The notes below the pieces were generated by a model. That model saw nothing but the letters and a program-made list of their open reading frames with translations. It was not told the DNA's origin and did no database searches. A stretch of DNA of 64,000 nucleotides from Myxocyprinus asiaticus (taxonomy: Eukaryota > Chordata > Actinopteri > Cypriniformes > Catostomidae). This document shows positions 43,235 to 54,420 of this stretch, piece after piece; positions within the stretch are counted from its first letter, which is position 1; each line of letters begins with the position of its first letter. The DNA is taken from NCBI RefSeq assembly GCF_019703515.2, contig NC_059346.1, positions 13,000,501 to 13,064,500 of the forward strand, read 5' to 3'. The position numbers and the translations under genes are program-made.

Positions 43235-45345
43235 CAAAAGGCATTTAAAATGATATTTTAGCGACTTATTTTGAGAAGTTTTTGGTCCAATAATTAGCAC
43301 CTCTGTTTTGTCAGAATTGAGTAGAAGGAAATTTCTGGCCATCCAATCTTTAATTTCATTGATACACTCTGCTAATTTGGAGAATTGTGAATTTACGTTG
43401 GGTTTAGAAGAAATATAAAGTTGGGTATTGTCGGCATAACAGTGGAAACTTATTTCATGAATCCTGATAACATCTCCCAGGGGAAGCAGGCATAAGGAGA
43501 AAAGCAGAGGCCCTAAAACTGATCCCTGTGGCACTCCATACTTAACTTTTGTTTGATTTGACAATTCCTTGTTTACACATATAAAGTAGTAGCTGTCTGA
43601 TTAATAGGACCTAAACCATGCTAATGCAAGTCCACTAATGCCAACATAATTCTCCAGCCTATTCAAGAGAATGTCATGATCTATCATGTAGCACTAGAAG
43701 AGAAATGCAGCTGCGATCAGATGGTAAGAGCAAGTCATTTGTAACTCTGATAAGTGCAGTCTCTGTACTGTGAAGGGGCCTAAATCCTGACTGAAATTGT
43801 TCATATATACCATTTCTCTGTAGAAATGAACATAGTTGGGAGGACACTACCTTTTCTAGTATTTTTGACATAAATGGTAGATTTGAAATCGGTCTGTAAT
43901 TAGCCAATTTTCCATAGACATGTCCTAAGGATAGCGAGGAGTTAATAATATATATAATATATATAAGAGGTTCTGAGATTACAGGGAATACCTCTTTTAA
44001 GAGCTTAGTTGATATTGGATCTAACATATATGTTGTGGCTTTTGATGTTTCGATAAGTTTTGTTAGCTCTTCATGACCTATGACAGTGAAGGATTGAAGT
44101 TGCTCATGAGGAAAATTATGAGACACTGTTTTCTGAGGTGCTGTGACAGTCAATTGCATAGTTCCAATTTTATTTGTGATTATTTCAATTTTATCAGTAA
44201 AGAAATTCATGAAGTCATTATTATTGTGCTGCGATGGAATATCTGGTTCATTCGATGTTTTATTCCTAACCAATTTAGCCACAGTACTGAATAAACACCT
44301 AAGATTGTAGTGGTTATTTTCTATGAGTTTGCTAAAATATGCTGACCTGTCTGTAGCTCTAATTTTGTATTCTTCCACTTGCGCTCCATTTTCTGAGCTG
44401 CTCTCTTGAGAGCATGAGTGTGATCATTGTACCATGGTGTGGGGCTTTTTTCTTGAATTGTCTTTAATTGAAGGGGGTGACACTATCAGGAGTGCTAGAG
44501 AAGACTGTATTTATATTTTTTAAATTCTGTTATTACATCAAGTTTTTCTAGACTTTTTGGCTTACTGAGTATGTGAGACAATTCTGGAAGATTATTAGTG
44601 AAGCTATCTTTAGTGGTCGAAAGAATAGTTCTACCTGAACGATAGCGTGGTGTGGATTGAGTGACATTAGCTGATCGCAGCAAACAAGAGACGAGGTAAT
44701 GATCTGAGATGTCATCGCTTTGTGGTAGAATTTCTATAGTATCAACATCAATTCCATATGACAGAATTAAATCTAGCTATGATTATGGCAATGAGTTGGT
44801 CCTGTCACATTTTGTCTGACTCCAAGAGAGTTGAGAATATCGATAAATGCTAATCCCAGTGTGTCCTTTTCATTATCCATGTGAATGTTGAAGTCACCAA
44901 CAATTAAAGCTCAATCTACATTAACTACTAGATCTGATAGAAAATTAGCAAATTCACCAAGGAAATCTGTGTACGGCCCGGGTGATCTATATACTGTAGC
45001 AAGGGCAAAAGACGACAGGGTTTTTTTATTTATATCTGATGGTACCACATTAAGCATAATTAGTTCAAATGACTTCAACTTATATCCTTTCTTCTGAGTA
45101 ACACCAAAAACGTCCCTGTAAATTGTAGCAACACCTCCTCCTCGACCCTTCAGACGAGGCTCATGTTTATAACAATAACCTGAGGGAGTAGATTCATTTA
45201 AACTAATATATTCATCCGGTTTAAGCCAGGTTTCAGTCAAACAGAGCACATCCAAATTATGATCTGTAATAATTTAATTTTAATTTGTTTTGGTAGAAAG
45301 AGATCTAATGTTTAGTAGCCCTACCTTTATATGATGTTTATCTTC
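43235..45345 (-). pseudogene. LINE ORF2: AP endonuclease and reverse transcriptase (dead)
   Basis: The endonuclease nicks target DNA and the RT copies the RNA from the nick. The N-terminus reads KVGLLNIRSLSTK (about 45335-45290), then LDVLCLTETWLKPDEYISL, LKGRGGGVATIYRD, FALATVYRSPGP, and after a stop ALIVGDFNIHMDNEKDTLGL. The RT holds ELTKLIETSKATTYMLDPIS, LANYRPISNLPFMSKILEKV (fingers; a small deletion lies just before it), YEQFQSGFRPLHSTETALIR, a frame break, then VKYGVPQGSVLGPLLFSLCL (motif B), and FHCYADNTQLYIS, where motif C is YADN not YADD. It ends at NSDKTEVLIIGP plus a few residues. The thumb is absent. The motif wording fits L2/CR1 clades. Confidence 0.85.
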
Positions 45346-45424
45346 AAAAAAAACAAAAAAATTTTTTTTAGTTTGACCTTAATAAAAAAAATTCTAAATG
45401 ATTTAGTGAGGGGTTTTTGTTTGG

Positions 45425-45692
45425 GGAAATGGTCTGCACTTATATAGCACCTTTTTTAACCTTAATGGTTCTACACAGCACTTTACACTGTGTCTCATTC
45501 ACCCACCCACTCACACACACCAATGACAGCAGAGCTGCCATGCAAGGCTCTAGCCTGCCATTGGGAGAAACTTGGGGTTCAGTGTCTTGCCCAAGGACAC
45601 TTTGGCATGTGGAGTCATATGGGATGGGAATCAAACCACTAACTCTGTGATTAGTGGACAACCCACTCTACCACCTGAGCCACAGCCACCCA
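45425..45692 (-). mobile_element. tRNA-derived SINE nested between LINE ORF1 and ORF2
   Basis: On the minus strand the head has TGGCTCAGGTGGTAGAG (A-box-like) and GTGGTTTGATTCCC (B-box-like). The body has CCAAAGTGTCCTTGGGCAAG and the tail has GTGCTATATAAGTGCAGACC. No clean target duplication was found. Confidence 0.75.
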
Positions 45693-45835
45693 CAGACACA
45701 GTCAGTCCCTATATGATATCTAGGTGATACAGTCTCTATGTGTTGTAGTTTATGTGACCTGTGTGATGTCTCAAGGCAGCTAGCAGACGTTTGGATTAAC
45801 CAGTTTGTCTGCTTCCTGACCTGGGCCCCAATTAG

Positions 45836-46732
45836 TCAAATACTATCACTATTAAAACTATGAGCCAAATTACTAGAGGGGAGAGCAGCACCTTCCCTGG
45901 AGGGATGGAGTCCATCTCTCTTTAGCAGGTCAAGTCTACCCCAAAAACATTTCCAATTGTCTATAAATCCTATGCTATTCTCCAGACACCACTCAGATAT
46001 CCAGCCGTTCAGTGATACTTATCTACTATAAACCTCATCACCACAATGTGCAGGGAGGGGGCCAGAGCATATTACAGTGTCTGACATAGTTTTTGCATGT
46101 TCACCTCTTTAACATTATCTTGAATGAATTGAATGAAATAAAATCTTTAGTGATCTCTGACAGGCGAAGCCGTACATTGTTAATGCCGACATGAATACAA
46201 TTTTAGAAAATCTACGTTTAGCATTAGCCAGCACTTATAAATTTGATCTGAGGTAAGATGCTCGAACCCTGGAAATGCATTTAACAATGGTGGCTGGAGT
46301 CTCTATTTCCACATTCCTTAAAATAGAATCACCAATTACTAAGGCTCTTTCAACATGATTCTCAGTGGGGGCATTACTGAGTGGGGAGAATCTATTGGAA
46401 ACCCTAAAAGGAACGGGAGAGTGGTGCCACTTTGCTGAGCGAGTATGCAGCCGAGATGTCACCCAAACACCCTGCTGCGGGGACTCTAGAGCTGGAACCA
46501 AAGTGTATGTGTTGCTCGCTGTACTACCTGCATCCAAAACAGTATCTACCGGCTTCTCTTTCTTACTGACCTCTACTAGTGTTTGGATGCGTGTCTCTAA
46601 CTCATTAACCTTCTCCGTCAGCCTGACTAATTCCTTACATTTATCACATGTGAATCCTTCACTGCTGATGGAAGACGATATAGTAAGCATGTGGCATGCA
46701 ATGCAGAAAGAAATAACATGAGCGGATGCCAT
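45836..46732 (-). pseudogene. LINE ORF1: zinc-binding, coiled-coil and SGNH esterase-like protein (broken)
   Basis: It starts MASAHVISFCIACHMLTISS at 46732. FCIACH and FTCDKC give two C-x2-C pairs (residues about 9-31), then LVRLTEKVNELETRIQTLVE is a short coiled coil. A low-complexity linker leads to ERALVIGDSILRNVEIE, where GDS is the Ser block of SGNH hydrolases. The long frame stops near 46235; past it a decayed frame still shows FMSALTMYGF-type text and then [20 protein letters not shown], with DGLHP matching the Asp/His block, closing at a stop at 45836-45838. Esterase ORF1 proteins are known in CR1/L2-type LINEs and are thought to help RNP handling at membranes. Frameshifts and stops make it inactive. 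Confidence 0.75.
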
Positions 46733-47844
46733 GACTTACCGCAATTGGTTGTTGTTGTTGTTATGGTTGTTCTTGAGCGGCGAGGGTTTGAGATCGATGT
46801 GGTTCGATGTGGTTCCTGATCAGCAGATGTTTGAGATTGATGCAATAATCCATGTAAAACACAGTGGAGAAAATGAATGCACGCAGTCGAGACGTGAGAT
46901 GTAGACAAGCGGGAAAAGAAAAAAGAACGAAAACGGGTGCGTGCGGTTAAATACATGCAGTTGAAACAGTAGAAAAGCGGAAAAACCGGAAACACGTAGT
47001 AAAATGGCAAAGGAAAAAATGCTGAATGTATAAGAATAAGAATAATCAATGCTAAGCAGGCTAGCAAGCTACAAACACTCATGCAGCGTGCCAGCAGCGA
47101 CCGGAACGTGTATCGATCTCTCACGCATCGTACATTAGAGGCAATGCTTCGCAAGTCGCAACAGCACTTATTATGTGCCCAGCGACACATTTCGGCTTCA
47201 AACTGCATGTGTAGTTAACAGTGAGTGGTGGTTCGCGACATTCATTTATTAATGTGTAAACACATTGGCAGAGCTGTACCGACTCTTTTTCTGCCTGACA
47301 GAATTAAGGCCATAAAGAATTGACCAATCAGATAAAAGGGCCATTTCAGTGCCGCCCACATGTGCGAATGAAATATTCAAGCCATGAACTAATTTTTAAA
47401 CAATAAACAAAAAAGGAGAAATCAAGATGAATTCTCGTTTTCTGTTTGTTAAATTACATGTAAAACTGAGCAGTCTTTTCCTTTCTCTATATTCCTTTCC
47501 AAAAAGAAAATTAAATGGTCAAAAATGTATACAGACCGTTTACGTTGCCTTCATTTTAATCTTTTTTGTTTATGTTTTGAAATTGAAAAACAAAACATAA
47601 ATTAAGCTTTTCATTTTTATTTTTTTTCATTTAAAAAGTAATAGGCAAAAATGAGAAAACTGTTTTCTCATGTTCTCAGTTGATTATTTTATTAAGCCAT
47701 TGTCACACTAGGCTTTGAGTATGCAAAATTACTTTGGACAATGCACCGGACAGGATATCGTGTCACACTCGAGGACTTCTAGTTTTAATAAATAATATAT
47801 CACAAATAACAAGTAAAATTACTGTATGTTCAAAATGTTATAAT

Positions 47845-48315
47845 CAGTGTTGGGTGTAATCCAATTACAAAGTAATTAGTTACTGTAATCTAATTACTTT
47901 TAAGTAAAAAAAGTAGTGTAATGCATTCAATTTTAAATTATTGTAATAAGATTAAAATTACTGACTTTTAATTAATTTGATTAATTTTAATTACAATATA
48001 GGGTTATGCTTGTTTCTAATATATTATATATGTAGAATACATTAATTATGGCCCCGTAATGAGTCATTGTATAGGAAAAATGTGTGGTGCTGAGTGTATG
48101 ATTGTGTGTAACAATGAACAATGAAGGAAGAAATACAGACATAATTTTTAATTTGTTGAGTGGAAAAGTGTTTTAGAAAATAACTTAAAAGTCAAGTAAT
48201 TAGTAATGTGATTACTTTTAATGAAGTAATTAGTAAAGTAATCTGATTACAATTTTAGAGAAATAATTAGTAATTTGAGGTGGATTAGTATTTTTAAGTA
48301 ATTTACCCAACACTG
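47845..48315. mobile_element. hAT-type MITE with perfect 8-bp target duplication
   Basis: The ends are CAGTGTTGGGTGTAATC and the complement of ACCCAACACTG. GTTATAAT flanks both sides exactly (47837-47844 and 48316-48323). The inside is a non-coding mix of TAATTAC and GTAATTA blocks, 471 bases long. The 8-base duplication and CAG-type end fit the hAT superfamily. Confidence 0.9.
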
Positions 48316-48323
48316 GTTATAAT

Positions 48324-49072
48324 ACACCATCTACTCACCCAACAATAAAAGACAAACATTCTTGTACTGAACCAAGAATGAATGCTATTGAAACAAATGT
48401 ACAAATTAAACATGCAATGAAACTGAAATGTTTGTTTAATAATGAAAACTGATTCACTTATTATTAAAAAAAAAAAATGTAGGCAGTATAAAGAGTATAT
48501 TGTGCAGAATTGAGTAAATTGTAAGCTAGTATTCCATTCTTGACATAGCCAGGGAGAAGGACAACAAAGCAAGGGAATGAAACAGAATGAAGAAAGAGGA
48601 AGAGAGAGGTGAGAGAGGGCGACACAGACAAGACCGTTTATTCTTCTTGGCAGCAGTCAAAACATTTTGTTTATTCTCTGTTACCGAGAGATGACGATCT
48701 GCACATGCCTGGAGCTGTCACGCTCAGACCTCCCACACTCACTGTAACATCATTTCTGCTTACTCACATTTATTTTTTTGTTTTTACATCTAAGACCCCA
48801 GAGGAGGTCCGTGCCCAAATCACTGTGACATGGAAGTATATCACTGGTAGTCTCATACAGTATACTACGGAAAGGCAAGGCCCCCCAGAATCCTGAAGGG
48901 TTTCTAAAGTGGACAGGTTTAAAGCAGAGAGCAGGTGGTGGAATTTAGTATGCAGTAGCCCGATATAAGTATTTGGACATTTAAGCCTCACTTAAATATT
49001 TATGAATTTCATCACATTACAATGAGAGAGATTGCACATGCACACATTTTAAGCAGTTTATTTAAATGATAA

Positions 49073-49143
<71 letters not shown>

Positions 49144-49666
49144 GTTCAAAAGGAACACAAGTAACTGTGTATATATAATTATTCATAATTTAAAAAAATT
49201 ATAATTTTAAGAGTCGCTTAAGTGTCCAAATACTTTTTGGTGCCTCTGAAAAGCTGCATTTCATTCATGATTCTTGTCTCTTTGTTCAAAATGGTGTGAA
49301 TCAAACATGTTGAAAGTATTAGCTCTTACCAACACAAAGGACTTGTCTCTTGGTATGTTATTTATTATGTTTGATTCAAACTATTCCATCAAATTTGAAA
49401 GAATAGGAGTTGTAATGGCCACATAATTCATCCATATTAAATTCGCGTTTAATGAATGAGGTATGATTCACAGTGTATGGTCTTTTTGTGAGGTTTTCAT
49501 TTTTTAAGGTGACAGGCCCGGAAATCCAGCATGAGCTTGTCATTTAAAGTCTGATTTAGCTTTCACCCTGCAGACATTTCTGATTTCCTGATAACCTGTG
49601 GATGTGCGTGTTTTTCGCTTGTAAATCACGCACTGTGAACTGCAACATTCGAACTGGCCCTGTTTT
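48324..49666. other. Non-coding stretch
   Basis: No gene is recognised. Contains an (AT)n/(AC)n microsatellite at about 49076-49142 and two purine-rich stretches near 48540-48620. Confidence 0.45.
49076..49142. repeat. (AT)n/(AC)n microsatellite
   Basis: About 28 AT units followed by AC units. Confidence 0.93.
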
Positions 49667-49906
49667 AAAAGAGTAGTTCACCCCATAACTAACATTATGC
49701 CATAATTTACTCACCCTCATGTTGTTCCAAACCTGTATGACTTTATGTCTTCTGTTGAATACAAAAGGTACATTTTTAAAAAGTCTTCACGAGTTTACTT
49801 ATCTGTAACGGGTAAGGGATGGGCAAGAAGGAGGCAGGAACCGGCAGAACAGTCAACATAAACTTTAATGACATAAACTCAACTTAAAACGACATAAAAC
49901 TAACAT

Positions 49907-49940
<34 letters not shown>

Positions 49941-50071
49941 CGGCCGCGTGTGTCTCTTTCTCTCTTGAACTGGCATCTCCGGATCCCCTTTCTCTCCTTC
50001 TCCCACTGATTAGTTGACTCAGTGCCGGCCGTGCACCCTTACAGCCCGGCAACGCCCTCCTTCTCGTCACA

Positions 50072-50084
50072 CTCCTTCCCCACC
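50072..50084 (-). promoter_or_regulatory. Polypurine tract of the TRIM-like element
   Basis: The minus strand reads GGTGGGGAAGGAG directly before the LTR start TGTGACG. Confidence 0.75.
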
Positions 50085-50521
50085 TGATTCAGGCCGGGCG
50101 CCATCTGGACTGGCCTACTCCCCCATCTCTGGAGGGGAGACGCTGCCCTTCCGGCCATTCCGCCAGCCGATGGTCCACACCGCTTCCTGGGAACCTGGGG
50201 AGAGACAAGGGGAGGGAGAGGGGAGAAGGAAATGATGAGCGGGAGAGACACAGAGAGAGAAGAGAGAAAGAAAAACTTGCTCGCTGGTCCCCGGACATGC
50301 TGTCGCCTGGGCCTCAGCCACTCCTCCGCCCTCTGGCAGATGACAGCTGCTCCTCCCCGTGCATATGGCAGTGAGTCCTCCAACCCCTGGTGGACAGAAT
50401 GGCTCCTCCCCTTCCTGGCAGACATCAGCAGTTCCTCCAACTCCCGGCAGCTGGCAGCGACTCCTTCGTCACCTGGAGAATGGCAGCAGCGAGGACTCCA
50501 TGACAGCGCATTCCTCCTCCT

Positions 50522-50539
50522 TCCCGGGTTTCGGCAACA
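50522..50539 (-). promoter_or_regulatory. Primer-binding site of the TRIM-like element
   Basis: The minus strand reads TGTTGCCGAAACCCGGGA one base after the LTR end; it differs by two bases from the PBS at 3211-3228. Confidence 0.75.
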
Positions 50540-50654
50540 GTGTAATGGGTAAGGGATGGGCAAGGAGGAGGCGGGAACCGGCAGAACAGTCAACATAACT
50601 TTAATGACATAAAAGAACTGAAACATCCCATAAAACACATAGACACACGCGCGT

Positions 50655-50692
<38 letters not shown>

Positions 50693-51221
50693 CGGCCGCG
50701 TGTCTCTCTCTCTCTTGAACTGGCATCTCCAGCTCCCCTTTTTCTCTCTCTCCCACTGATTAGGTGACTCAGTGCCGGCCGTGCACCCTCACAGCCCAGC
50801 CACACCCTCTTCCTCCTCACGTTGTCATACTAGTGACTTTAGTTGTCAAGCTCGAAAAAGGACAAAAAGACACCATAAAACCACATTAAAAGTAATCAAT
50901 ATGACATGCACTATATTCCAAGTCTTCTGAAGCATACAATCACTTTGGGTGATGAACCAAACAAAATGTAAGGCATTATTCATTCTCAAATCATATTGAT
51001 AAAGTTAAACACTTAAATGAAATATGATGGCCATGTCGATAACATGAAAACGTCCTGGTTACTTGCGTAACCTTCGTTCCCTGATGGAGGGAACGAGACG
51101 TTGTGTCGATGTAGTGACACTAGGGGTCACTCTTGGGAGCCCGAGACACCTCTGGTCTTTGATAAAAGGCCAATGAAAATTGGTGAGTGGTATTTGCATA
51201 CCACTCCCCCGGACATACGGG

Positions 51222-51229
51222 TATAAAAG
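51222..51229 (+). promoter_or_regulatory. TATA box in DIRS copy D 3' ITR (antisense to the element)
   Basis: TATAAAAG, plus strand, pointing into the element. Confidence 0.5.
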
Positions 51230-51338
51230 GACCTGGTATGCAACCACTCATTCAGGATTTATGCTGAGGAGCCGAGACAAGGTCCCGGCCATTTCAGCGG
51301 GTAGTTCAGCATTGTGGCAGGAGGGACACAATGTCTCG

Positions 51339-51432
51339 TTCCCTCCATCAGGGAACGGAGGTTACACAAGTAACCAGGACATTCCCTATCTGTCACTCAC
51401 TCGACGTTGTGTCGATGTAGTGACACTAGGGG
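51339..51432 (-). repeat. ICR of DIRS copy D
   Basis: TTCCCTCCATCAGGGAACGG through AAGTAACCAGGAC is complementary to 51052-51095. The following ATTCCCTATCTGTCACTCAC through TAGGGG is complementary to the other outer end (about 55995-56047). Confidence 0.87.
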
Positions 51433-52210
51433 TCCCTATACAAAACGCAGCAACTGGATGAGCTGTGTTACGTGAACTGGCGGTGTGTGACGGGCAGACC
51501 ACTGTGTGCCTCATAGCCAGTGCACCAGGCTGACACTTAACCTCCCCCAACACTGTTATGAGTGTCGAACGGCCCTTTGGGACAAGTCGACTACCCAAAA
51601 GATAGAGACGGGCTAGCCCAGTTGTGGCCTCTTATCCCCTTTCTTTTTTATCACTCCCTATGGCTTATCCGAGACCAGGTCTAGTTGGGGGGGTGTCCCT
51701 CCCAAGGGGAGGACACTGTGGAGACCACACCTCGCCCAGAGAGAGGGGGGGTATTTAAGTGGAAATACGTCACATGGTCTTGCTGAGCTATGTCAGAAGT
51801 ATGCCATGTGGAGAAGTCCCATGGTAGGTCCTACCCTATGGGGGAGGTCCTACCCTATGGGAGAGGAGTTACTACAAGTATGGAGACTGGGGCAGAGGGG
51901 AAGACGCAGTTTGAGAGGAAGACGCAGTTTGCCAACAGGGAAACGAATTAGCGGAAGATATATGTCGCATGGGGTTACCTATGGGGAACCGCCACATGCG
52001 GAGCACCTACCCCAGTACAGGGCTTTAGTTAGCACATGTACTGGGCTGGCAGCGAGTCTCTCCGAAAACTTGACTGCCACAGGGCTCGGAGGAAGTCAAC
52101 CAGGGAGCACAGTTTGTGAACACTACTGGTAGTTAAAGGTGCACGTCTTCAGCTCAGGGGAGGTGAAAGACGCTATGTGCAAGTGATACACCCGGCCGGC
52201 TGTCCCGGAC
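51433..52210 (-). other. 3' non-coding region of DIRS copy D
   Basis: Very similar to 62946-63648 of copy E (shared text such as ACTGTGTGCCTCATAGCCAG, GTGTCGAACGGCCCTTT, GGTGTCCCTCCCAAGGGGA). It holds no conserved ORF. Confidence 0.7.
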
Positions 52211-52830
52211 TTACCTGCTTGTGCGTGCCACTACACGGGACGAAACCGGTTCCACCCGGAGGTTGTAGAACCTCGCAAAGGTGTTGGGTGTTGCCCAGCC
52301 CGCTGCTCTGCAAATGTCTGTTAGAGAGGCACCCCTGGCCAAGGCCCAGGAGGCCACTACACCCCTGGTAGAATGGGCTCGTAGCCCTACTGGGGGCGGC
52401 ACGTCCTGGGCGTGATATGCCATAATTATGGTGTCAATGAGCCAGTGGGCGATCCTCTGCTTGGAGACAGCGCTTCCTTTCCGCTGTCCACCAAAGCAGA
52501 CAAAGAGCTGCTCAGAGACTCTAAAGCTCTGTGTGTGATCCAAATAGATGTGTAAAGCATGCACCGGACACAGCAATGTCAGGGCTGGGTCTGCCTCCTC
52601 CTGAGGAAGTGCTTGCAGGGGAGGGGACAGCCTCCCTTCCAACCTCTCTTGCAGGAAGGAAAGCACTGATCTGACTGCGCACCTCTGGGGGTCTTCCCTT
52701 CGGGAAGAACACCACTTAGCGAACAGATGCCACTTAAAGGCATATAGGTGCCTCGTAGAGGGGGCCCTAGCCTGAGTGATCATATCTACCACTGCTTAGG
52801 TCTTCCGCGTCCCATCCAGGGGCCAGACAT
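52211..52830 (-). pseudogene. DIRS copy D tyrosine recombinase with core deletion
   Basis: The frame reads ITQARAPSTRHLYAFKWHLF, FLQERLEGRLSPP and then jumps straight to LQALPQEEADPALTLLCPVH. In copy C about 110 residues lie between these points, including the SIKRVGDLQ block, so the first catalytic Arg is lost by an in-frame deletion. The remaining C-terminal part is intact: LFVCFGGQRKGSAVSKQRIA, GLRAHSTRGVVASWALARGA, SLTDICRAAGWATPNTFARF then Y. The frame is open across the deletion, so a shortened protein could be made, but it could not catalyse recombination. Family role as in copy C. Confidence 0.85.
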
Positions 52831-54420
52831 GAAGATTCCAGAAGTCTGGTCAGATGGTGCCCCGTCCCTGAGAAAGAAGGTCCTTCCGCAGGGGAATTCA
52901 CCGGGGGTGCTGTCGCGAGGAGCGTGAGGTCCGAGAACCACATCTGGGTGGGCCAGTAGGGTGCTACCAGGATGACCTGCTCCTCATCCTCTCTGACCTT
53001 GGCCCAGTGAGTAGGCTTACTGGGGGAAACGCATATTTGCGCAGGCCAGGGGGCCAGCTGTGTGCCAGCACATCTATACCGAGAGGTGCCTCGGTCAGGG
53101 AGTACCAGAGCCGGCAGTGGGAGGATTCCTGGGAGGCAAACGGGTCTACCTGTGCCTGTCTGAATCGACTCTATATCAGCTGGACCACCTGAGGGTGGAG
53201 TCTCCACTCTACCCTGAGGGTAACCTGCCATGACAGCGCGTCCACTGCAGTGTTGAGGTTGCCCGGGATGTGAGTGGCTCGCAGCGACTTGAGGTGCTGC
53301 TGACTCCAGAGGAGGTGACGGTGGGCAAGTTGTGACATATAACGGGAGCGCAGACCGCCTTGACGGTTGACATATGCTACCATTGCCGTGTTGTGAACTA
53401 ACACGTGCTTGCCCTGGATCAATGGCTGGAACCTCCGCAGGGTGAGCAGAATTGCCAGCAACTCGAGGCAGTTGATGTGCCAATGCAGCCGCAGGGTGTC
53501 CATAAGCCGGCCGCTGCGTGCCCCTTGCAAAAAGTGCCCCAGCCCGTTTTGGAGGATTCTGTCATGACCATGACGCACCTGGAGACCTGCTCTAGGGGAA
53601 CGCCTGCCCATAGAAATGTGAGGTCGGTCCAAGGGCTGAGGAGACGGTGACAGATCGGCATGATGGCCATGCGATGTGTCCCGTGGCACCATGCCCATCT
53701 TGGGACTCGAGTCTGAAGCCAGTGCTGAAGCGGTCTCATATGCATCAACCCGAGCGGAGTGGCTACCGCTGAGGATGCCATATGCCCCAGGAGCCTCTGA
53801 AAAAGTTTCAGTGGAGCCGCTGTTTTCTGTTTGAATGCCTTCAAACAGGTCAGCACCAATTGTGCGCGCTCGTTCGTGAGGCGCGATGTCAACGAGACTG
53901 AGTCCAACTCCAAACCGAGAAAAGAGATGCTCTGAACCGGGAGGAGCTTGCTCTTTTCCCAGTTGACCCGAAGCCCTAGTCGGCTGAGGTGCGAGAGCAC
54001 CAGATCCCTGTGTGCACACAACACATCCCGAGAGTGAGCTAGGATTAGAAAACCGCCGGGATAGTTGAGGATGCGACCTTCGTGAAGACGTGAGGGAACA
54101 AGGACAGACCGAAAGGGAGGACCTTGTACTGATACGCCCGACCCTTGAATGCAAACCGCAGAAAGGGTCTGTGTCGAGGTAGAATCGGGACATGGAAGTA
54201 CGTGTCCTTCAGGTCTACCACCACGAACCAATCTTGATGCCGGACGCTCGCTAGAGTGCGTCTTTGCATCAGCATCTAGGACGGGAGTCTGTGTAAAGCC
54301 TGGTTCAGTACTCGCAGGTCCAAGATTGGCCGCAACCCACTGCCTTTTTTCGGTACAATGAAGTAGGGCCTATAAAACCCCTTGCAGGATGTGCCAGATA
54401 ACCTCCGTCTGCTGCTTCAC
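52831..54420 (-). pseudogene. DIRS copy D reverse transcriptase, RNase H and downstream domain (dead)
   Basis: This copy keeps the RT start that B and C lack: GSGLRPILDLRVLNQALHRL (fingers, about 54350-54290), QDWFVVVDLKDTYFHVPILP (motif A), RAYQYKVLPFGLSLFPHVFT (motif B). After a frameshift motif C reads ILNYPGGFLILAHS near 54070-54030, where B and C have YLDDW: both catalytic Asp are Gly. NWEKSKLLPVQSISFLGLEL follows. RNase H is damaged too: VMTESSKTGWG (TDAS in copy C), and VLVHNTAMVAYVNRQGG lacks the Asp of RMDNT. The downstream part reads VQLI near 53171 and, further on, ILVAPYWPTQMWFSDL. It has several frame changes. Confidence 0.87.

Larger units (their letters stand above)
43235..47675 (-). 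mobile_element. L2/CR1-like LINE, 3' truncated, with nested SINE
   Basis: On the minus strand: 5' leader (47675 to about 46735, partly shared with 33970-34305), ORF1 with zinc-binding, coiled-coil and esterase parts, a nested SINE (45425-45692), then ORF2 with AP endonuclease and reverse transcriptase. The element stops inside the RT near 43235, so the 3' end is missing, the reverse of the usual 5' truncation. All ORFs carry stops or frameshifts. Confidence 0.82.
49804..50821 (-). mobile_element. Miniature LTR retrotransposon (TRIM-like) with PBS and PPT
   Basis: Two direct repeats, 49804-50071 and 50541-50821, share TGTAA(C/T)GGGTAAGGGATGGG, GGCAGAACAGTCAACATAA, an (AC)n tract, CAGCGGCCGCGTGT, TTGAACTGGCATCTCC and CAGTGCCGGCCGTGCACCCT. 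Read on the minus strand, the 5' LTR (50821-50541) ends TTACA. It is followed by a PBS (TGTTGCCGAAACCCGGGA, 50539-50522). Before the 3' LTR (50071-49804) is a purine tract, GGTGGGGAAGGAG (about 50084-50072). Flanks TTATC and TTGTC are a possible 5-base duplication with one change. The 470-base inside is made of repeated GGCAG/CTCCTCC text and has no gag or pol, so it must have used proteins in trans. Its inside resembles 3175-3229. Confidence 0.82.

Noticed and set aside
46627..47208. 193-codon minus-strand frame upstream of LINE ORF1
   Set aside because: It overlaps the 5' leader and the ORF1 start in another frame; the C-x2-C and esterase motifs lie in the other frame.
50039..50686. 215-codon minus-strand frame across the TRIM-like element
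   Set aside because: It spans LTR, internal repeats and a (TG)n tract (poly Val-Cys start); no gag or pol motif. Judged to be a chance frame.
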